Positions 5,481 to 6,368 of a stretch of DNA of 6,368 nt are shown here, piece after piece. Under the pieces are notes generated by a model. That model was not told the DNA's origin. It did not search any database and saw nothing but the letters and a program-made list of their open reading frames with translations. Position 1 is the first letter of the stretch; the number at the start of each line of letters is the position of its first letter. The DNA is taken from positions 24,677-31,044 of the forward strand of contig NZ_MOMC01000069.1 of NCBI RefSeq assembly GCF_001983105.1, given 5' to 3'. The translations under genes and the position numbers were made by a program. The stretch is from Pseudofrankia asymbiotica. GTDB lineage: Bacteria > Actinomycetota > Actinomycetes > Frankiales > Frankiaceae.

Positions 5481-5492
5481 ATTGGATCCAAT
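5481..5492. promoter_or_regulatory. 12-bp perfect palindrome, possible operator of the amidohydrolase gene
   Basis: ATTGGATCCAAT is a perfect 12-bp palindrome in the spacer between the TPP-family and amidohydrolase genes, 73 bp before the amidohydrolase start. It shares the TTGGAT/ATCC elements with the palindrome upstream of the SDR gene (TTGGATACAGTATCCGA), though the half-site spacing differs. A weak promoter could be TTGCCG (5464-5469) with TCCAAT (5487-5492), 17 bp apart, which would put the -10 inside the palindrome. The promoter is speculative. Confidence 0.4.
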
Positions 5493-5496
5493 CAGG

Positions 5497-5524
5497 TGTC
5501 AAGAGGACCAGATGTCAAGAGGAC
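5497..5524 (+). repeat. 12-bp direct repeat in the amidohydrolase leader
   Basis: TGTCAAGAGGAC occurs at 5497-5508 and again at 5513-5524, a 16-bp period, so the two copies lie about one and a half helical turns apart. Each copy contains an AAGAGGA Shine-Dalgarno-like core. It may be a local duplication, a tandem regulator site, or a duplicated ribosome binding site; the second copy is correctly spaced for the GTG at 5528. Confidence 0.5.
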
Positions 5525-5527
5525 GCG

Positions 5528-5569
5528 GTGCCTCTGACGTACTTGCTCGTGAGCGGAGGCTCGGCATGA
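5528..5569 (+). CDS. Possible 13-residue leader peptide coupled to the amidohydrolase gene
   Basis: GTG at 5528 opens a 13-codon frame (MPLTYLLVSGGSA) ending in TGA 5567-5569, which overlaps the ATG of the amidohydrolase as ATGA. A GAGG core (5519-5522) sits five bases before the GTG, inside the second copy of the direct repeat. The geometry fits a translationally coupled upstream ORF. It may also be chance: the frame is short, and the downstream gene has its own ribosome binding site. No attenuator-type codon run is seen. Confidence 0.25.
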   Translation: MPLTYLLVSGGSA

Positions 5570-6368
5570 ACGCGGAAGACCTCATCCTGATCAGTGTCGA
5601 CGACCATCTTGTCGAACCGCCGAACATGTTCGAGGGGCGGCTGCCGGCGAGGTTCGCCGACTTGGCGCCCAAGGTCCTCCACCGCGAGGACGGCTCCGAC
5701 GTGTGGACCTTCAACGGTTCGATCATCCCGAACGTCGGCCTGAACGCGGTGGCCGGCCGGCCGAAGGAGGAGTACGGCGTCGAGCCGACCGCCTTCGACG
5801 AGATGCGCCCTGGCTGCTACGACATCCACGAGCGCGTGAAGGACATGAGCGCCGGCGGCGTGCTCGGCTCCATGTGCTTCCCGTCGTTCCCGGGCTTCGC
5901 CGCCCGGCTGTTCGCGGCCGCCGACGACAAGGACCTCGCGCTCTCCGTCGTCCAGGCGTACAACGACTGGCACATCGACGAGTGGTGCGGCGCCTACCCC
6001 GGCCGCTTCATCCCGATGGCGCTGCCGGTGCTGTGGGACCCGGAGCTGGCCGCCGCCGAGGTCCACCGGGTCGCCGCCAAGGGCTGCCACTCGCTGACCT
6101 TCACCGAGAACCCGGCCGCGCTCGGCTACCCCAGCTTCCACGACGCGCACTGGGACCCGCTGTGGAACGCGCTGGTCGACACCGACACGGTGATGTCGAT
6201 CCACCTCGGCTCGTCCGGCAGGCTCACCCTGACGGCCCCCGACGCGCCGATGGACGTCCTGATCACCCTGCAGCCGATGAACATCTGCCAGGCCGCCGCC
6301 GACCTGCTCTGGTCGCGGGTCATCAAGGACTTCCCGGACATCAAGATCGCGCTCTCCGAGGGCGGCAC
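5566..6368 (+). CDS. Amidohydrolase_2 (ACMSD-like TIM-barrel) family protein, 3' end outside window
   Basis: 267 codons are visible with no stop before the right edge; family members are usually 380-400 residues, so about two thirds is present. These metal-dependent TIM-barrel enzymes hydrolyse or decarboxylate carboxylic substrates, often in aromatic or alicyclic degradation. The start ISVDDHLVEPPNMF carries the first metal motif as D12-x-H14 with E17. A conserved PSFPGF segment is at 106-111, YNDWHIDEWCGAYPGRF at 132-148, and the metal-site histidine is likely H213 in SIHLGSSG. The frame breaks off at ALSEGG (E265), just before the usual C-terminal active-site part. ATG 5566 is supported by GGAGG (5555-5559) six bases upstream. 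It lies 112 bp after the TPP-family gene, perhaps with its own promoter at the palindrome. The substrate is unknown. Confidence 0.88.
   Translation, partial: MNAEDLILISVDDHLVEPPNMFEGRLPARFADLAPKVLHREDGSDVWTFNGSIIPNVGLNAVAGRPKEEYGVEPTAFDEMRPGCYDIHERVKDMSAGGVLGSMCFPSFPGFAARLFAAADDKDLALSVVQAYNDWHIDEWCGAYPGRFIPMALPVLWDPELAAAEVHRVAAKGCHSLTFTENPAALGYPSFHDAHWDPLWNALVDTDTVMSIHLGSSGRLTLTAPDAPMDVLITLQPMNICQAAADLLWSRVIKDFPDIKIALSEGG

Overview
The window is very GC-rich DNA with strongly GC-biased third codon positions, long spurious antisense reading frames, GTG starts and AGGAGG-type ribosome binding sites. This points to a high-GC actinobacterium. The gene content (SDRs, crotonase, acyl-CoA dehydrogenase, amidohydrolase_2, a TPP-enzyme homologue) resembles the catabolic clusters of Frankia/Pseudofrankia or mycobacteria-like actinomycetes; that placement is an inference from composition and families only.

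Layout, left to right. (1) The last 27 codons of an SDR oxidoreductase end at 86. (2) A 224-bp intergenic region holds a hairpin with 29 uninterrupted base pairs (122-193), a 13-bp palindrome (204-216), and a sigma70-like promoter whose -10 lies inside a second 13-bp palindrome (258-270). (3) A plus-strand pair follows: an SDR (311-1144) and a crotonase (1141-1947) overlapping by 4 nt (GTGA). (4) A minus-strand pair converges on them: a two-domain NIPSNAP/dimeric-barrel-like protein (3943-3179), then an acyl-CoA dehydrogenase (3136-1985). (5) A 52-bp, locally AT-rich divergent promoter region (3944-3995). (6) A plus-strand TPP-enzyme-family gene (3996-5453) that looks catalytically degenerate. 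(7) A 112-bp spacer with a 12-bp palindrome, a 12-bp direct repeat and a possible 13-codon leader ORF. (8) An amidohydrolase_2 gene (5566 to the right edge), incomplete.

How the genes may work together (inference). Acyl-CoA dehydrogenase, crotonase and SDR are the classes that carry out successive dehydrogenation, hydration/isomerisation and oxidation of CoA thioesters. TPP lyases and amidohydrolase_2 enzymes cleave C-C bonds or decarboxylate. The window therefore looks like part of a degradation locus for a carboxylic, alicyclic, steroid-like or aromatic substrate, arranged as several short operons each with its own palindromic candidate operator. The substrate cannot be read from the sequence.

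Three of the proteins lack residues that define the textbook activity of their family. The crotonase lacks both hydratase glutamates. The acyl-CoA dehydrogenase lacks the MCAD-type C-terminal glutamate. The TPP protein lacks most of its Pyr-domain core and the GDG...N cofactor motif, and it carries two in-frame tandem-repeat inserts. The TPP protein is the most unusual object here.
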